From: Cetobacterium somerae ATCC BAA-474
GTDB taxonomy: Bacteria; Fusobacteriota; Fusobacteriia; Fusobacteriales; Fusobacteriaceae
NCBI RefSeq assembly: GCF_000479045.1
Contig: NZ_KI518081.1
Span: forward strand, 1 to 35,732
Direction of reading: 5' to 3'
Length of the DNA: 35,732 nt
This document shows, piece after piece, positions 16,034-24,254 of this stretch. The notes beneath the pieces are model-generated. The model was not told the DNA's origin, did no database searches, and worked only from the letters and a program-made list of their open reading frames with translations. The position numbers and the translations under genes were made by a program. Each line of letters starts with the position of its first letter. Position 1 is the first letter of the stretch.

Positions 16034-16966
16034 ATGAGTATGATGAATAGTCAAATAACAAGTAAAGTTCTAATGATTAAACCTGTTAAGTTTTATTACA
16101 ATGCACAAACTGCAGTTAATAATGCTTATCAAAAAAATCTTGAAGAAAATCCAGAACTTGTAGAAAAAAAAGCATTAGACGAGTTCGATGCTCTTGTTAA
16201 TAAAATGAAAAGTGTTGAAATTGAAGTGGACGTTATTCAAGATACGTCCACTCCATATACACCTGATAGTATTTTTCCAAATAACTGGTTTAGTTCTCAC
16301 AAAAATAATACTCTTATTATTTATCCTATGTTTGCTGAAAACAGACGACTAGAACGAACTAAATTTCTTCCAAATTTAAAAAAACTTTTTTTAAACGAAA
16401 CTATAAATATTATAGATTTAACATCTTTTGAAAAAGAAAATAAATTTTTGGAAGGAACAGGAGCTTTAGTTTTAGATAGAATCAATAAAATTGCTTATTG
16501 TTCTCTCTCTCCTAGAGCAAATGAAGATGTTTTAGATGAATTTTGCAAACTAACTAACTATAAATCATTAAAGTTTCACTCTGCTCAAAATTTCAATAAT
16601 ATCTCTACTCCTATTTATCACACTAATGTTATGATGGGAGTCACTGAAAATTTTGTTGTAGTTTGTCTAGAATCTATTTCTAATTTAAAAGAAAGGGATG
16701 CTTTAAAAAACTCTATTTTAAATTCGAAAAAAGAGATTATTGATATCTCTCTTAATCAAGTTTTAAAGTTTTGTGGGAATGTTTTAGAGTTAAAGAATTC
16801 TCATGGAAAACGTTATACACTTATGTCTAAATCAGCTTTTGAAGGCTTTACAAAAGAACAAATCGATGTAATTAAAAAAAGTTCTGAAATTATTTATTCA
16901 GATATTTCTACCATTGAAACTTATGGTGGTGGCTCTGTAAGATGTATGATTGCTGAACTTTTTTAA
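16034..16966 (+). CDS. ctlX: CtlX-like amidinohydrolase (arginine deiminase/amidinotransferase superfamily)
   Basis: A soluble enzyme of up to 310 aa with the guanidino-group-modifying fold. It shows FPNNWFSSH and IIYPMFAENRRLER, the LEGTGALV strand, a conserved histidine in HTNVMMGV and the catalytic Cys304 in GGGSVRCM near the C-terminus. These match the citrulline-utilisation hydrolase (CtlX) group, which converts citrulline toward ornithine, but superfamily members also act on arginine-like compounds. The ribosome site is weak and lies around AAAAGAG; ATGs at 16034, 16040 and 16043 are all possible. It begins 9 nt after the antiporter stop, so translational coupling is likely. It may feed ornithine to the upstream decarboxylase or be a separate arginine/citrulline step. 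Confidence 0.8.
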   Translation: MSMMNSQITSKVLMIKPVKFYYNAQTAVNNAYQKNLEENPELVEKKALDEFDALVNKMKSVEIEVDVIQDTSTPYTPDSIFPNNWFSSHKNNTLIIYPMFAENRRLERTKFLPNLKKLFLNETINIIDLTSFEKENKFLEGTGALVLDRINKIAYCSLSPRANEDVLDEFCKLTNYKSLKFHSAQNFNNISTPIYHTNVMMGVTENFVVVCLESISNLKERDALKNSILNSKKEIIDISLNQVLKFCGNVLELKNSHGKRYTLMSKSAFEGFTKEQIDVIKKSSEIIYSDISTIETYGGGSVRCMIAELF

Positions 16967-16984
16967 AATAAAGGAGGAACAAAA

Positions 16985-17863
16985 ATGAAAATTGACAAAA
17001 CTGCGATTAGCTTTTATGAGGATTATTGTGATGGATATGGAGCTCCTGGTTCAACTGGAAACGGATACGTTTCAGTTTTAAAAGTTTCTGTAGGAACAGT
17101 TCCTAAAACTGATGATATTTTAATAGATGGTATTGTAGCTTATGATAGAGCTGAGGTTAATGATGCTTATGTTGGACAAATCAATATGTTAACTGCTTCA
17201 TCTTTTTGTGGTCTTGCTGGGCAAGTTTGGGGATACGACTTAGCTAAACATGATTCAATTGCTGAAGATTCTAATCCAACAGTTTTAGAAGTACCTCAAT
17301 TTGACGGTTCAATTTTAAAAGTTTATGATGCTAAACCTCTTTTAGAAGCTGGTGTTGAACTTTTTGGAACTGAATCTAAAAGAAGATTTACTCCACTTCC
17401 TGGATCACATATGATTTGTGCTAATAAAGGCGTTACTGCATATAGACCTACAGAAAATAGAGAGTTTAAAGAAAATGAAGGATATGGTGTTTGGTGTTTC
17501 ATCGCAATCTCAATAGCAAAAGATAGAGATAAAGATGCCAGTCTATTTATAGAAGATGCTGGAATCTGGACTGAAAATGATAATCCAGAAGATTTAAAAA
17601 AATTCTTAGAAGATCATAGAAAAGCTATTGTTTGGTCTGTTGTTGAGTGTGGAAAAGATTCTCATGTTGCATATGATAGAACTTATGTGGGATTTGCTTA
17701 TACTATCATGAAACCAGGAGAAATTGGAACATCTTTAACTTGTGGACCATATGTTACTTTAGCTAGAAAAGCCGTTCCTGAAAAAGGATTTGGAGAGTTA
17801 AACAACCTAACTCTTTCTCAATGGCTAGATGTTCAAGGATTAGAACCTATTGTAAAAAAATAG
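16985..17863 (+). CDS. hdcA: Pyruvoyl-dependent histidine decarboxylase proenzyme
   Basis: This 292-aa proenzyme is closely similar in layout to HdcA of lactic acid bacteria. It is predicted to cleave itself between Ser72 and Ser73 in TASSF, giving a beta chain and an alpha chain with an N-terminal pyruvoyl group made from Ser73. Tyr53-Asp54 in AYDRAE correspond to Tyr62 and Asp63 of the Lactobacillus 30a enzyme. Phe188 and Glu190 in LFIEDAG correspond to Phe195 and Glu197. YDAKPL, CANKGVTA, GYGVW and IGFAYT-like segments are also kept. It turns histidine into histamine plus CO2 and needs no PLP. AAAGGAGG precedes the ATG. No hdcB or hisS gene accompanies it. All visible active-site residues are intact. 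Confidence 0.95.
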   Translation: MKIDKTAISFYEDYCDGYGAPGSTGNGYVSVLKVSVGTVPKTDDILIDGIVAYDRAEVNDAYVGQINMLTASSFCGLAGQVWGYDLAKHDSIAEDSNPTVLEVPQFDGSILKVYDAKPLLEAGVELFGTESKRRFTPLPGSHMICANKGVTAYRPTENREFKENEGYGVWCFIAISIAKDRDKDASLFIEDAGIWTENDNPEDLKKFLEDHRKAIVWSVVECGKDSHVAYDRTYVGFAYTIMKPGEIGTSLTCGPYVTLARKAVPEKGFGELNNLTLSQWLDVQGLEPIVKK

Positions 17864-17893
17864 TTCTAAATATTTAAGGAGGTTTTGGCTATT

Positions 17894-19279
17894 ATGGAAA
17901 AAAAGAGCTCTTTAGGAATTTTTACATTATCAACAATTGTTGTTGGTTCTATGATTGGTGGAGGAATATTTAATATGCCTAAAAATATTGCTCAATCGTC
18001 ATCGGCTGGAGCTGCCATGATTGGATGGTTAATCTCTGGTATTGGGGTTCTTTTTTTAGCCAAAACCTTTCAAATCTTAGCTAGTGAAACTCCTGATGTT
18101 ACAGATGGAATTTATAAATATGCCAAAGAGGGATTTGGAACTTTTTCAGGTTTTCATTCTGCCTGGGGATATTGGATTTCAAACGTTATAAGTAATGCCA
18201 GCTACCCTGTTCTTTTAGTTCAAACTTTAAATTATTTTTTTCCTAGTATTGGACCTATCAATAGTTTTAACGGTATTATTTTAGGAAGTGTTTTAATTTG
18301 GATTGTTATTGGAACTGCCCTTGCTGGAGATGTTGGATTAAAATTTATAAATGTCTTAGCTACAATAGGTAAAGTTGTAGCTATTTTTTTAGGTGTTATT
18401 ATATTGTATATTGGATTCACTAGACAGATATTTTTTAAAGATTTTTGGGGTGGTTCATTTAATAACGCATCTATCTTTTCTCAAGTTAAAGGTTGCATGC
18501 TACAAACGTTGTGGGCTTTTATTGGAATAGAAGGTGCTGTTGTTATTTCTGACAAAGCTTCAGATATTAAACTAGTTGGAAGAGCCACTATGATTGGATA
18601 TTTCATATCTTTATTTTTATATGTTTTTATTGTACTTTTAAGTTATGGTGTTTTAAGTGATGCTGAACTAGCTGCACTTAAAGACCCTGCCCTATCTTAT
18701 ATTATTGAAGCTGTTATTGGTCCTGTTGGAGCTACTTTAGTTAATGTAGCTGTTTTAATATCTGTTGGAGGAGCTTGGCTTAGCTGGACTTTTTTAACAG
18801 CAGAAATACCATATAACGTAGCTTTGGATGGACTTTTTCCTAATTTTTTTAAAAAAGTAAATAAAAATGATGCTTGTTCTGGGGCTCTTTTTACAAATGG
18901 TATCTTAAAGCAGATTGTATTTTTTCTTTCATTATCTGCTCAAAATGCATATCTTGTTATTACTAACTCTGCATCATGTATGATTCTTATTCCTTATATT
19001 TTTTCATCGTTATTTTTAATGAAAATTGCAATTAAACATGCTCATAAAAAATGTTTTTATTGGGGAATAGGTGGAGTTATTTATGGTGCTTGGATGATTT
19101 ATTCATCTGGATTAAGTTATGTTTTCCAATCTTTAACTATTTATTCTTTGGGAACTCTTTATTTTTTATTTGATACCAAAAGAAAAACTGGATATTTTTT
19201 TCAAAATATTAAGGAAAAGCTCATATCTTTTATAATTCTAACTTTAGGGTTTATTTCATTTTACAGTATAATAACTTAA
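17894..19279 (+). CDS. APC-family antiporter, probably histidine/histamine exchanger
   Basis: A 461-aa, about 12-helix exchanger, paralogous to the ArcD-like gene of the same island (GGGIFNMPKNIAQSSSAG in TM1, GIYKYAKEGFGTFSGF, AWGYWISN). It starts about 30 nt after hdcA. An in-frame TTG at 17885 lies only 2 nt past AAGGAGG, too close to be used, so I chose the ATG at 17894 (11-nt spacing). By position it is the histidine-in/histamine-out partner of HdcA (HdcP/HdcC role), but the sequence alone does not prove the substrate; arginine or ornithine exchange remains possible. Confidence 0.82.
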   Translation: MEKKSSLGIFTLSTIVVGSMIGGGIFNMPKNIAQSSSAGAAMIGWLISGIGVLFLAKTFQILASETPDVTDGIYKYAKEGFGTFSGFHSAWGYWISNVISNASYPVLLVQTLNYFFPSIGPINSFNGIILGSVLIWIVIGTALAGDVGLKFINVLATIGKVVAIFLGVIILYIGFTRQIFFKDFWGGSFNNASIFSQVKGCMLQTLWAFIGIEGAVVISDKASDIKLVGRATMIGYFISLFLYVFIVLLSYGVLSDAELAALKDPALSYIIEAVIGPVGATLVNVAVLISVGGAWLSWTFLTAEIPYNVALDGLFPNFFKKVNKNDACSGALFTNGILKQIVFFLSLSAQNAYLVITNSASCMILIPYIFSSLFLMKIAIKHAHKKCFYWGIGGVIYGAWMIYSSGLSYVFQSLTIYSLGTLYFLFDTKRKTGYFFQNIKEKLISFIILTLGFISFYSIIT

Positions 19280-19290
19280 TTTAAAATAAT

Positions 19291-19317
19291 AAAGGGAACA
19301 AAATATTTTGCTCCCTT
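19291..19317. terminator. Bidirectional terminator after the decarboxylase island
   Basis: The arms AAAGGGA and TCCCTTT plus an inner CAAAA/TTTTG, with one mismatch, form a long hairpin centred near 19304. On the minus strand it is followed by a T-rich run and ends the HD-GYP gene; on the plus strand it ends the antiporter transcript. Confidence 0.7.
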
Positions 19318-19320
19318 TTG

Positions 19321-21399
19321 CTATATATTTGAATTGAATAATCTTTCAAATTTGAATTCATTTTCTAAAAATATTTTTACTATATTTGGATCAAAACTTT
19401 TTCCACTTTCATTTTTTATTATCTCTATCGCTTTTTCATGAGTAAATCCATCTTTATAAACTCTCTTTTGTCTCAGTGCATCATAAACATCTACAACTGA
19501 TACAATTCTAGCTTCTAGTGGTATTTCTAATCCCTTTAAGCCACAAGGATAACCACTTCCATCCCATTTTTCATGATGATATCTTGCTATATTTTCAGCC
19601 ATTATACTTACACCTGACTTTTTTATAATTTCATAACCTATCTCTGGATGTTCTTTTATTACTTTAAACTCTTCTTCTGTTAATTTTCCTGGTTTTTTAA
19701 GTATACTTCTATCTATACCTATTTTTCCAACATCATGAAGTGAAGCAACTCTTCCTATCTCTTCATAGAACTTTTTACTACATCCAAGTTTATTAGCTAA
19801 AAGTTCTGAATATAAATTTAACCTTTTTATATGATTGCCTGTTTCAAGATCGTTAAATTGATTTACTGCCTCTAAAGACGACACTAAAGATAACATTAAA
19901 TCCTCATATTTTCTTTTCTCTACTAAGTTTTTTCTTCCTTTATATAATAAAATAAAACTGATTAACAAAATTCCCATTGAAAATATAAGAATTTTTTTAG
20001 ATTTATCTGTTTCATAACTATTTTTTTCTAAATAAATATTTTTACTCATATTTTCATTTAAAAAACTAGCTGAAATATCTTTTAAAGCTTCATAAAGTTC
20101 TTTTTGCTCACTATTTACAACCATAGATACATCATATTTTTTATCTAAAATACCTGCAATTTTTATCTCTTTATCATAGCCAGTGTTATATAGTTTGTTA
20201 ATCAATGTTTTATAATCACCAATACTATAATCTGCCTCTTTTCTTTTTACTTTCTCTATTGTTTCATCCATATCTTTAGCATAAATAAAGTTTTCTTCTT
20301 TTAGAAACTTCCTTAAATAATCCATATAATATGAATTCTCTACAACAGCAAATCTCTTCTTTCTTGCTTCTACCAAATTATTTATAAACCCATCCTCTTT
20401 TCTATTAAAAATAACAGGAGTTAATGTGTAATATGGATTTGTATAATTTTCATTATCTCTTATACTACTCTCTATTGTTGAGGCAATTGTTATATCATTA
20501 CTTTTCCAATCCTCCTCTTTTGAATAAAAAATTTTTCTTACTTGAATACCTAAAATTTCTCCTACATCTTTTAAATACTCAATTGCTAAACCTTTTTCTT
20601 CACCATCTTCTATATAATAAAGAGGATAATTAGTTTTTTCTGTTGGAAAAACCACACTTATTGATTTATCTTTTAAATTCGTATATTTATCTCCAAATTT
20701 ATCTTTATAATACTCTCTTCTAGAGTCACTTATCATATTTTTTAATGTTTCTGGTGAAATCTCTTCAAAATATCTCTTTAAATTTTTATAGAGCTTTTTT
20801 TCACTTTTTGGAACTGCTAGCGTTGTTACCATGATTGGAATTCTGCTTAACTCTATTTTACTTAAATTATCCTTAAATCCATATTGATTATCCGCTACAA
20901 ATCCATCAACTTCACCATCTTTGAGCATTTGTAAACCTTTTTCTCGAGTTTCTATATCTATTATTTCACTATGCAAAAAATCATATTTTTCTAAAAATTC
21001 TCTATCTAAGTATGTTCCTTTAATAACTCCAACTCTTTTTTTATAAAAATTTGTAATATCTATAAAGTTATTATTTAAAAAATACATATTTGCTTTTAAA
21101 TAAAAAAATGTGGGAATAAAGTAATACTTTTCTCTTCTTTCTTCATTTTCTATTAAATCCATTATTAAAATATTTTTACCTTTTTCCATATCTAAGATCA
21201 GATTTGTATCTAATTCTTTTAAATTTAAGTTTATTTTCTTTTTTTTATTAATGTCCTCAAATATTTTCGGATATAATCCTTTATACTGATTTTTTTCTTT
21301 ATAGAAGAAAAAACTATTTTCATTTTCTAATAAAACTACATGCTCTTTTCCCATTAAAGTTGTACATAATAAAAAAGAAAAGAGTAGAAATTTTAGCAT
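19321..21399 (-). CDS. Membrane sensor with two solute-binding domains and an HD-GYP phosphodiesterase
   Basis: A 692-aa protein. A signal sequence (1-17) precedes two periplasmic bacterial extracellular solute-binding family 3 domains (about 19-235 and 245-455). One transmembrane helix (about 469-487) and a cytoplasmic HD-GYP domain (about 505-685) follow. The HD-GYP residues are present: H555-D556 in SLHDVGKIG, H584, H608-H609 and DGSGYP (613-618). The domain should break down cyclic di-GMP when an amino acid or similar ligand binds outside. The ATG is preceded by GGGGGAG. It is a single-gene unit. No diguanylate cyclase (GGDEF) gene lies in the window, so the signal and substrate are inferred from domain families. 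Confidence 0.9.
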   Translation of the reverse strand: MLKFLLFSFLLCTTLMGKEHVVLLENENSFFFYKEKNQYKGLYPKIFEDINKKKKINLNLKELDTNLILDMEKGKNILIMDLIENEERREKYYFIPTFFYLKANMYFLNNNFIDITNFYKKRVGVIKGTYLDREFLEKYDFLHSEIIDIETREKGLQMLKDGEVDGFVADNQYGFKDNLSKIELSRIPIMVTTLAVPKSEKKLYKNLKRYFEEISPETLKNMISDSRREYYKDKFGDKYTNLKDKSISVVFPTEKTNYPLYYIEDGEEKGLAIEYLKDVGEILGIQVRKIFYSKEEDWKSNDITIASTIESSIRDNENYTNPYYTLTPVIFNRKEDGFINNLVEARKKRFAVVENSYYMDYLRKFLKEENFIYAKDMDETIEKVKRKEADYSIGDYKTLINKLYNTGYDKEIKIAGILDKKYDVSMVVNSEQKELYEALKDISASFLNENMSKNIYLEKNSYETDKSKKILIFSMGILLISFILLYKGRKNLVEKRKYEDLMLSLVSSLEAVNQFNDLETGNHIKRLNLYSELLANKLGCSKKFYEEIGRVASLHDVGKIGIDRSILKKPGKLTEEEFKVIKEHPEIGYEIIKKSGVSIMAENIARYHHEKWDGSGYPCGLKGLEIPLEARIVSVVDVYDALRQKRVYKDGFTHEKAIEIIKNESGKSFDPNIVKIFLENEFKFERLFNSNI

Positions 21400-21431
21400 G
21401 TGTTCGGTCTCCCCCTAATTTATTTTTTTTA

Positions 21432-21437
21432 ATTATA
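21432..21437 (-). promoter_or_regulatory. -10 box for the HD-GYP gene
   Basis: A perfect TATAAT on the minus strand lies about 30 nt before the HD-GYP ATG; the -35 region is poor. It is divergent from the gapA promoter 60 bp away. Confidence 0.45.
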
Positions 21438-21495
21438 CTATAATTTTAATGAAAAAGTAATCATAAAAAGATTAATTTTAGTTCCCATGAATAAA

Positions 21496-21524
21496 TTGAC
21501 AAATTAACCAAGATAATATATCAT
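21496..21524 (+). promoter_or_regulatory. Strong promoter of gapA
   Basis: A perfect -35 TTGACA (21496-21501), a 17-nt spacer and a -10 TATCAT (21519-21524) lie about 132 nt before the gapA ATG. This gives a leader of about 125 nt. I see no recognisable riboswitch in the leader. Confidence 0.7.
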
Positions 21525-21655
21525 TAAGACATAAACAAAAGCATTTTAGAAAAAAAGAAAAAAGGAAATACAGATTTATCTTGTATTCTCTAAAAGATGT
21601 ACAAATATTTATCGAACTTAATTTAAAAAAATATAAATTTTTAGGAGGTTTCCAA

Positions 21656-22663
21656 ATGGCAGTTAAAGTAGCGATTAATGGATTCGGAAGAATTGGAAGA
21701 TTAGCATTAAGATTAATGATGAACAACCCTGAGTTTGAGGTAGTAGCAATAAACGACTTAACAGACGCAAAAACTCTTGCTCACCTTTTCAAATATGACT
21801 CAGCACAAGGTAGATTCAACGGAACTATCGAGGTTATCGAAGGAGGATTCTCAGTTAACGGAAAAGAAATTAAAGTTTTAGCTGATAGAGATCCTAAAAA
21901 CTTACCATGGGGAGAGTTAAAAGTAGACGTTGTTCTTGAGTGTACTGGATTCTTCACTTCTCAAGAGAAAGCTGGACTTCACTTAGAAGCTGGAGCTAAG
22001 AAAGTTGTTATATCTGCACCTGCAACAGGAGATATCAAAACTGTAGTTTATAACGTAAACCACCAAATTTTAGATGGTACAGAGACAGTAATTTCTGGAG
22101 CTTCTTGTACAACTAACTGTTTAGCACCAATGGCTAACGTATTAAACAATGAGTTTGGAGTTGTAGAAGGATTAATGACTACTATCCATGCTTATACAAA
22201 CGACCAAAACACATTAGATGGACCACACGGTAAAGGAGATTTAAGAAGAGGTAGAGCTGCTGCTGCTAACATCGTTCCTAACACAACTGGAGCTGCAAAA
22301 GCAATCGGATTAGTAATCCCTGCACTAGCTGGAAAATTAGATGGAGCTGCTCAAAGAGTACCAGTAATCACTGGATCATTAACTGAGTTAGTAACTGTTT
22401 TAGAGAAGCCAGTAACTGTTGCTGAAATCAACGCTGCTATGAAAGCTGCTGCAAACGAGTCATTCGGATACACTGAGGAAGAGTTAGTATCTTCTGATAT
22501 CATCGGAATCGAGTTCGGATCATTATTTGATGCAACTCAAACAAGAGTTATGACAGTTGGAGATAAGCAATTAGTTAAAACTGTTGCTTGGTACGATAAC
22601 GAAATGTCTTATACTGCTCAATTAATAAGAACTTTAAAGTACTTCGTAGAAATTTCTAAGTAA
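21656..22663 (+). CDS. gapA: Glyceraldehyde-3-phosphate dehydrogenase
   Basis: A 335-aa glycolytic enzyme that oxidises glyceraldehyde-3-phosphate to 1,3-bisphosphoglycerate with NAD. It shows the N-terminal [13 protein letters not shown] nucleotide fold, the active-site SCTTNC, and the [19 protein letters not shown] segment. An earlier in-frame ATG would add 25 residues, but AGGAGG sits 7 nt before the ATG used here, and the protein then starts [11 protein letters not shown] as is standard. The codon choice is strikingly even (many NNC codons), fitting a highly expressed gene. pgk follows in the usual glycolytic order. Confidence 0.98.
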   Translation: MAVKVAINGFGRIGRLALRLMMNNPEFEVVAINDLTDAKTLAHLFKYDSAQGRFNGTIEVIEGGFSVNGKEIKVLADRDPKNLPWGELKVDVVLECTGFFTSQEKAGLHLEAGAKKVVISAPATGDIKTVVYNVNHQILDGTETVISGASCTTNCLAPMANVLNNEFGVVEGLMTTIHAYTNDQNTLDGPHGKGDLRRGRAAAANIVPNTTGAAKAIGLVIPALAGKLDGAAQRVPVITGSLTELVTVLEKPVTVAEINAAMKAAANESFGYTEEELVSSDIIGIEFGSLFDATQTRVMTVGDKQLVKTVAWYDNEMSYTAQLIRTLKYFVEISK

Positions 22664-22697
22664 TTAGAGCATCTAGGAAAAACAGAATAAACAGAAT

Positions 22698-22726
22698 AGC
22701 GGGACTATTTAGTTCCGCTTTTTTTT
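22698..22726 (+). terminator. Terminator after gapA
   Basis: An 8-bp stem AGCGGGAC / GTTCCGCT with one G-T wobble and a 6-nt loop, followed by eight Ts. It lies between gapA and pgk. I see no strong pgk promoter after it, so partial readthrough probably feeds pgk. Confidence 0.85.
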
Positions 22727-22772
22727 AAGAAAATATAAGTTGTTTATAAAAATTTTGGGAGGTTCATACAAA

Positions 22773-23972
22773 ATGGCAAAAAAAATTGTAACTGATTTAA
22801 ATGTAGCTGGTAAGAAAGTTTTAATGAGAGTTGATTTTAACGTTCCTATGAAAGATGGAAAAATCACTGACGAAAACAGAATCGTAGCTGCTTTACCAAC
22901 TATAAAGTATGTTTTAGAAAATGGAGGAAAAGTAATCGCTTTTTCTCACTTAGGAAAAGTTAAAGAAGCTGCTGACTTAGAAAAAAGAAATATCGAGCCT
23001 GTTGCTAAGAGATTAGCTGAGCTTTTAGGACAACCTGTAACTTTCATCAATGCTACAAGAGGAGAAGAGTTAGAAAAGGCTGTTGCTAACTTAAAAGATG
23101 GAGAAATCTTAATGTTCCAAAACACTAGATTTGAAGATTTAGATGGTAAAAAAGAATCTAAAAATGATCCAGAGTTAGGAAAATACTGGGCTTCTTTAGG
23201 AGATTTATTCGTTAACGATGCATTTGGAACTGCTCACAGAGCTCATGCTTCTAACGTTGGAATCGCTGCTAACATTGGAGAAGGAAACACTGCTGCTGGA
23301 TTCTTAATGGAAAAAGAGATTAAATTCATAGGTGGAGCTGTTGATGCACCAGAAAGACCTTTAGTTGCTATCTTAGGAGGAGCTAAAGTTTCTGATAAAA
23401 TTGGAGTTATTGAAAACTTATTAGTTAAAGCTGATAAAATATTAATCGGTGGAGCTATGATGTTCACATTCTTTAAAGCTTTAGGAAAAAATACAGGAAA
23501 ATCTCTTGTTGAAGAAGATAAAGTTGAGTTAGCTAAATCTTTATTAGAAAAAGCTAATGGAAAGATTATATTACCTATCGATACTGTAATCTGTAAAGAG
23601 TTCTCTAATGATGCACCTCACTCAGTTGTATCTGTAGATGCAATTCCTGATGACGAGATGGGATTAGATGTAGGACCTGCTACAGTTAAATTATTTGCTG
23701 ATCAATTAGTTGGAGCAAAAACAGTTGTATGGAATGGACCTATGGGTGTATTTGAAATGTCTAACTACGCTAAAGGAACTATCGGAGTTTGTGAAGCTAT
23801 AGCTAACTTAGAGAACGCTACAACTATCATCGGTGGAGGAGACTCTGCTGCTGCTGCTATCTCTTTAGGATTCGCTGATAAGTTCTCTCACATCTCTACT
23901 GGTGGAGGAGCTTCTCTAGAATATTTAGAAGGTAAAAAATTACCAGGTGTAGAATCTATTTCTAACAAGTAA
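22773..23972 (+). CDS. pgk: Phosphoglycerate kinase
   Basis: A 399-aa enzyme making ATP from 1,3-bisphosphoglycerate. It shows the [13 protein letters not shown]-terminal motif, the SHLGK substrate loop, [11 protein letters not shown] and the C-terminal GGGDSAAA nucleotide-binding turn. Length is normal. An in-frame ATG 33 nt further upstream exists, but GGGAGG lies just before the ATG chosen and the protein then begins MAKKIV. It follows gapA by 109 nt, with a terminator between. Confidence 0.98.
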   Translation: MAKKIVTDLNVAGKKVLMRVDFNVPMKDGKITDENRIVAALPTIKYVLENGGKVIAFSHLGKVKEAADLEKRNIEPVAKRLAELLGQPVTFINATRGEELEKAVANLKDGEILMFQNTRFEDLDGKKESKNDPELGKYWASLGDLFVNDAFGTAHRAHASNVGIAANIGEGNTAAGFLMEKEIKFIGGAVDAPERPLVAILGGAKVSDKIGVIENLLVKADKILIGGAMMFTFFKALGKNTGKSLVEEDKVELAKSLLEKANGKIILPIDTVICKEFSNDAPHSVVSVDAIPDDEMGLDVGPATVKLFADQLVGAKTVVWNGPMGVFEMSNYAKGTIGVCEAIANLENATTIIGGGDSAAAAISLGFADKFSHISTGGGASLEYLEGKKLPGVESISNK

Positions 23973-24021
23973 TATATAAATAATTTAAAAATTAAGACTA
24001 CCACATTAATTTTTAGAACAA

Positions 24022-24050
24022 AAAAAGGACGTTTTATCAACGTCCTTTTT
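24022..24050 (+). terminator. Terminator after pgk
   Basis: A perfect 12-bp stem (24022-24033 with 24039-24050), a 5-nt loop and a T-run. The A-run on the other flank could let it also stop minus-strand transcripts. Confidence 0.9.
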
Positions 24051-24090
24051 CTATTTTAACCTTTAAACTATTTAAATTAAAATACTTTAA

Positions 24091-24121
24091 TAAAAAAAGA
24101 ACTCCGGGGGGTGGAGTTCTT
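24091..24121 (-). terminator. Terminator downstream of the PRD-like regulator
   Basis: On the minus strand a 9-bp stem AAGAACTCC / GGAGTTCTT (24113-24121 with 24097-24105) has a 7-nt C-rich loop and is followed by seven Ts. It lies about 135 nt past the regulator's stop codon. Confidence 0.8.
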
Positions 24122-24200
24122 CTGGAATTTTTCTCAAATATATATTAGGGGGAATATATTAGAGAAAAGGATTTGTACATATAGAGTATCATTTTTGAGG
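24097..24200 (-). ncRNA. Possible 3'-UTR-derived small RNA with C-rich hairpin loops
   Basis: Between the regulator stop (24255) and its terminator, the minus strand holds a second hairpin: GAGAAA/TTTCTC outer arms (24162-24167 with 24130-24135) and a 7-bp A+T inner stem, with an asymmetric internal loop and a CCCCCT apical loop (24147-24152). The adjacent terminator hairpin has the loop ACCCCCC. Two neighbouring C-rich loops resemble the seed regions of Gram-positive sRNAs that pair with Shine-Dalgarno sequences. No clear promoter or ORF was found, so the upstream limit is arbitrary. Confidence 0.3.
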
Positions 24201-24254
24201 TAGCATGTATATATACTTTTTTTAACTCTTTTTATATCATAAAAAACACATTTA

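Noticed and set aside
17885-17893. TTG start for the second antiporter
   Set aside because: It lies 2 nt from the AAGGAGG site, too close for initiation; the ATG at 17894 is better placed.
21581-21655. Longer gapA N-terminus
   Set aside because: The earlier ATG lacks a ribosome site and the extra residues are not part of GAPDH; AGGAGG fits the ATG at 21656.
22740-22772. Longer pgk N-terminus
   Set aside because: The ribosome site GGGAGG falls inside this stretch and points to the ATG at 22773.
24207-24223. GTATATATAC palindrome with seven Ts as a plus-strand terminator
   Set aside because: The self-complementary 10-mer leaves only 3 bp of A+T-rich stem once a loop is allowed, and no plus-strand gene ends there.
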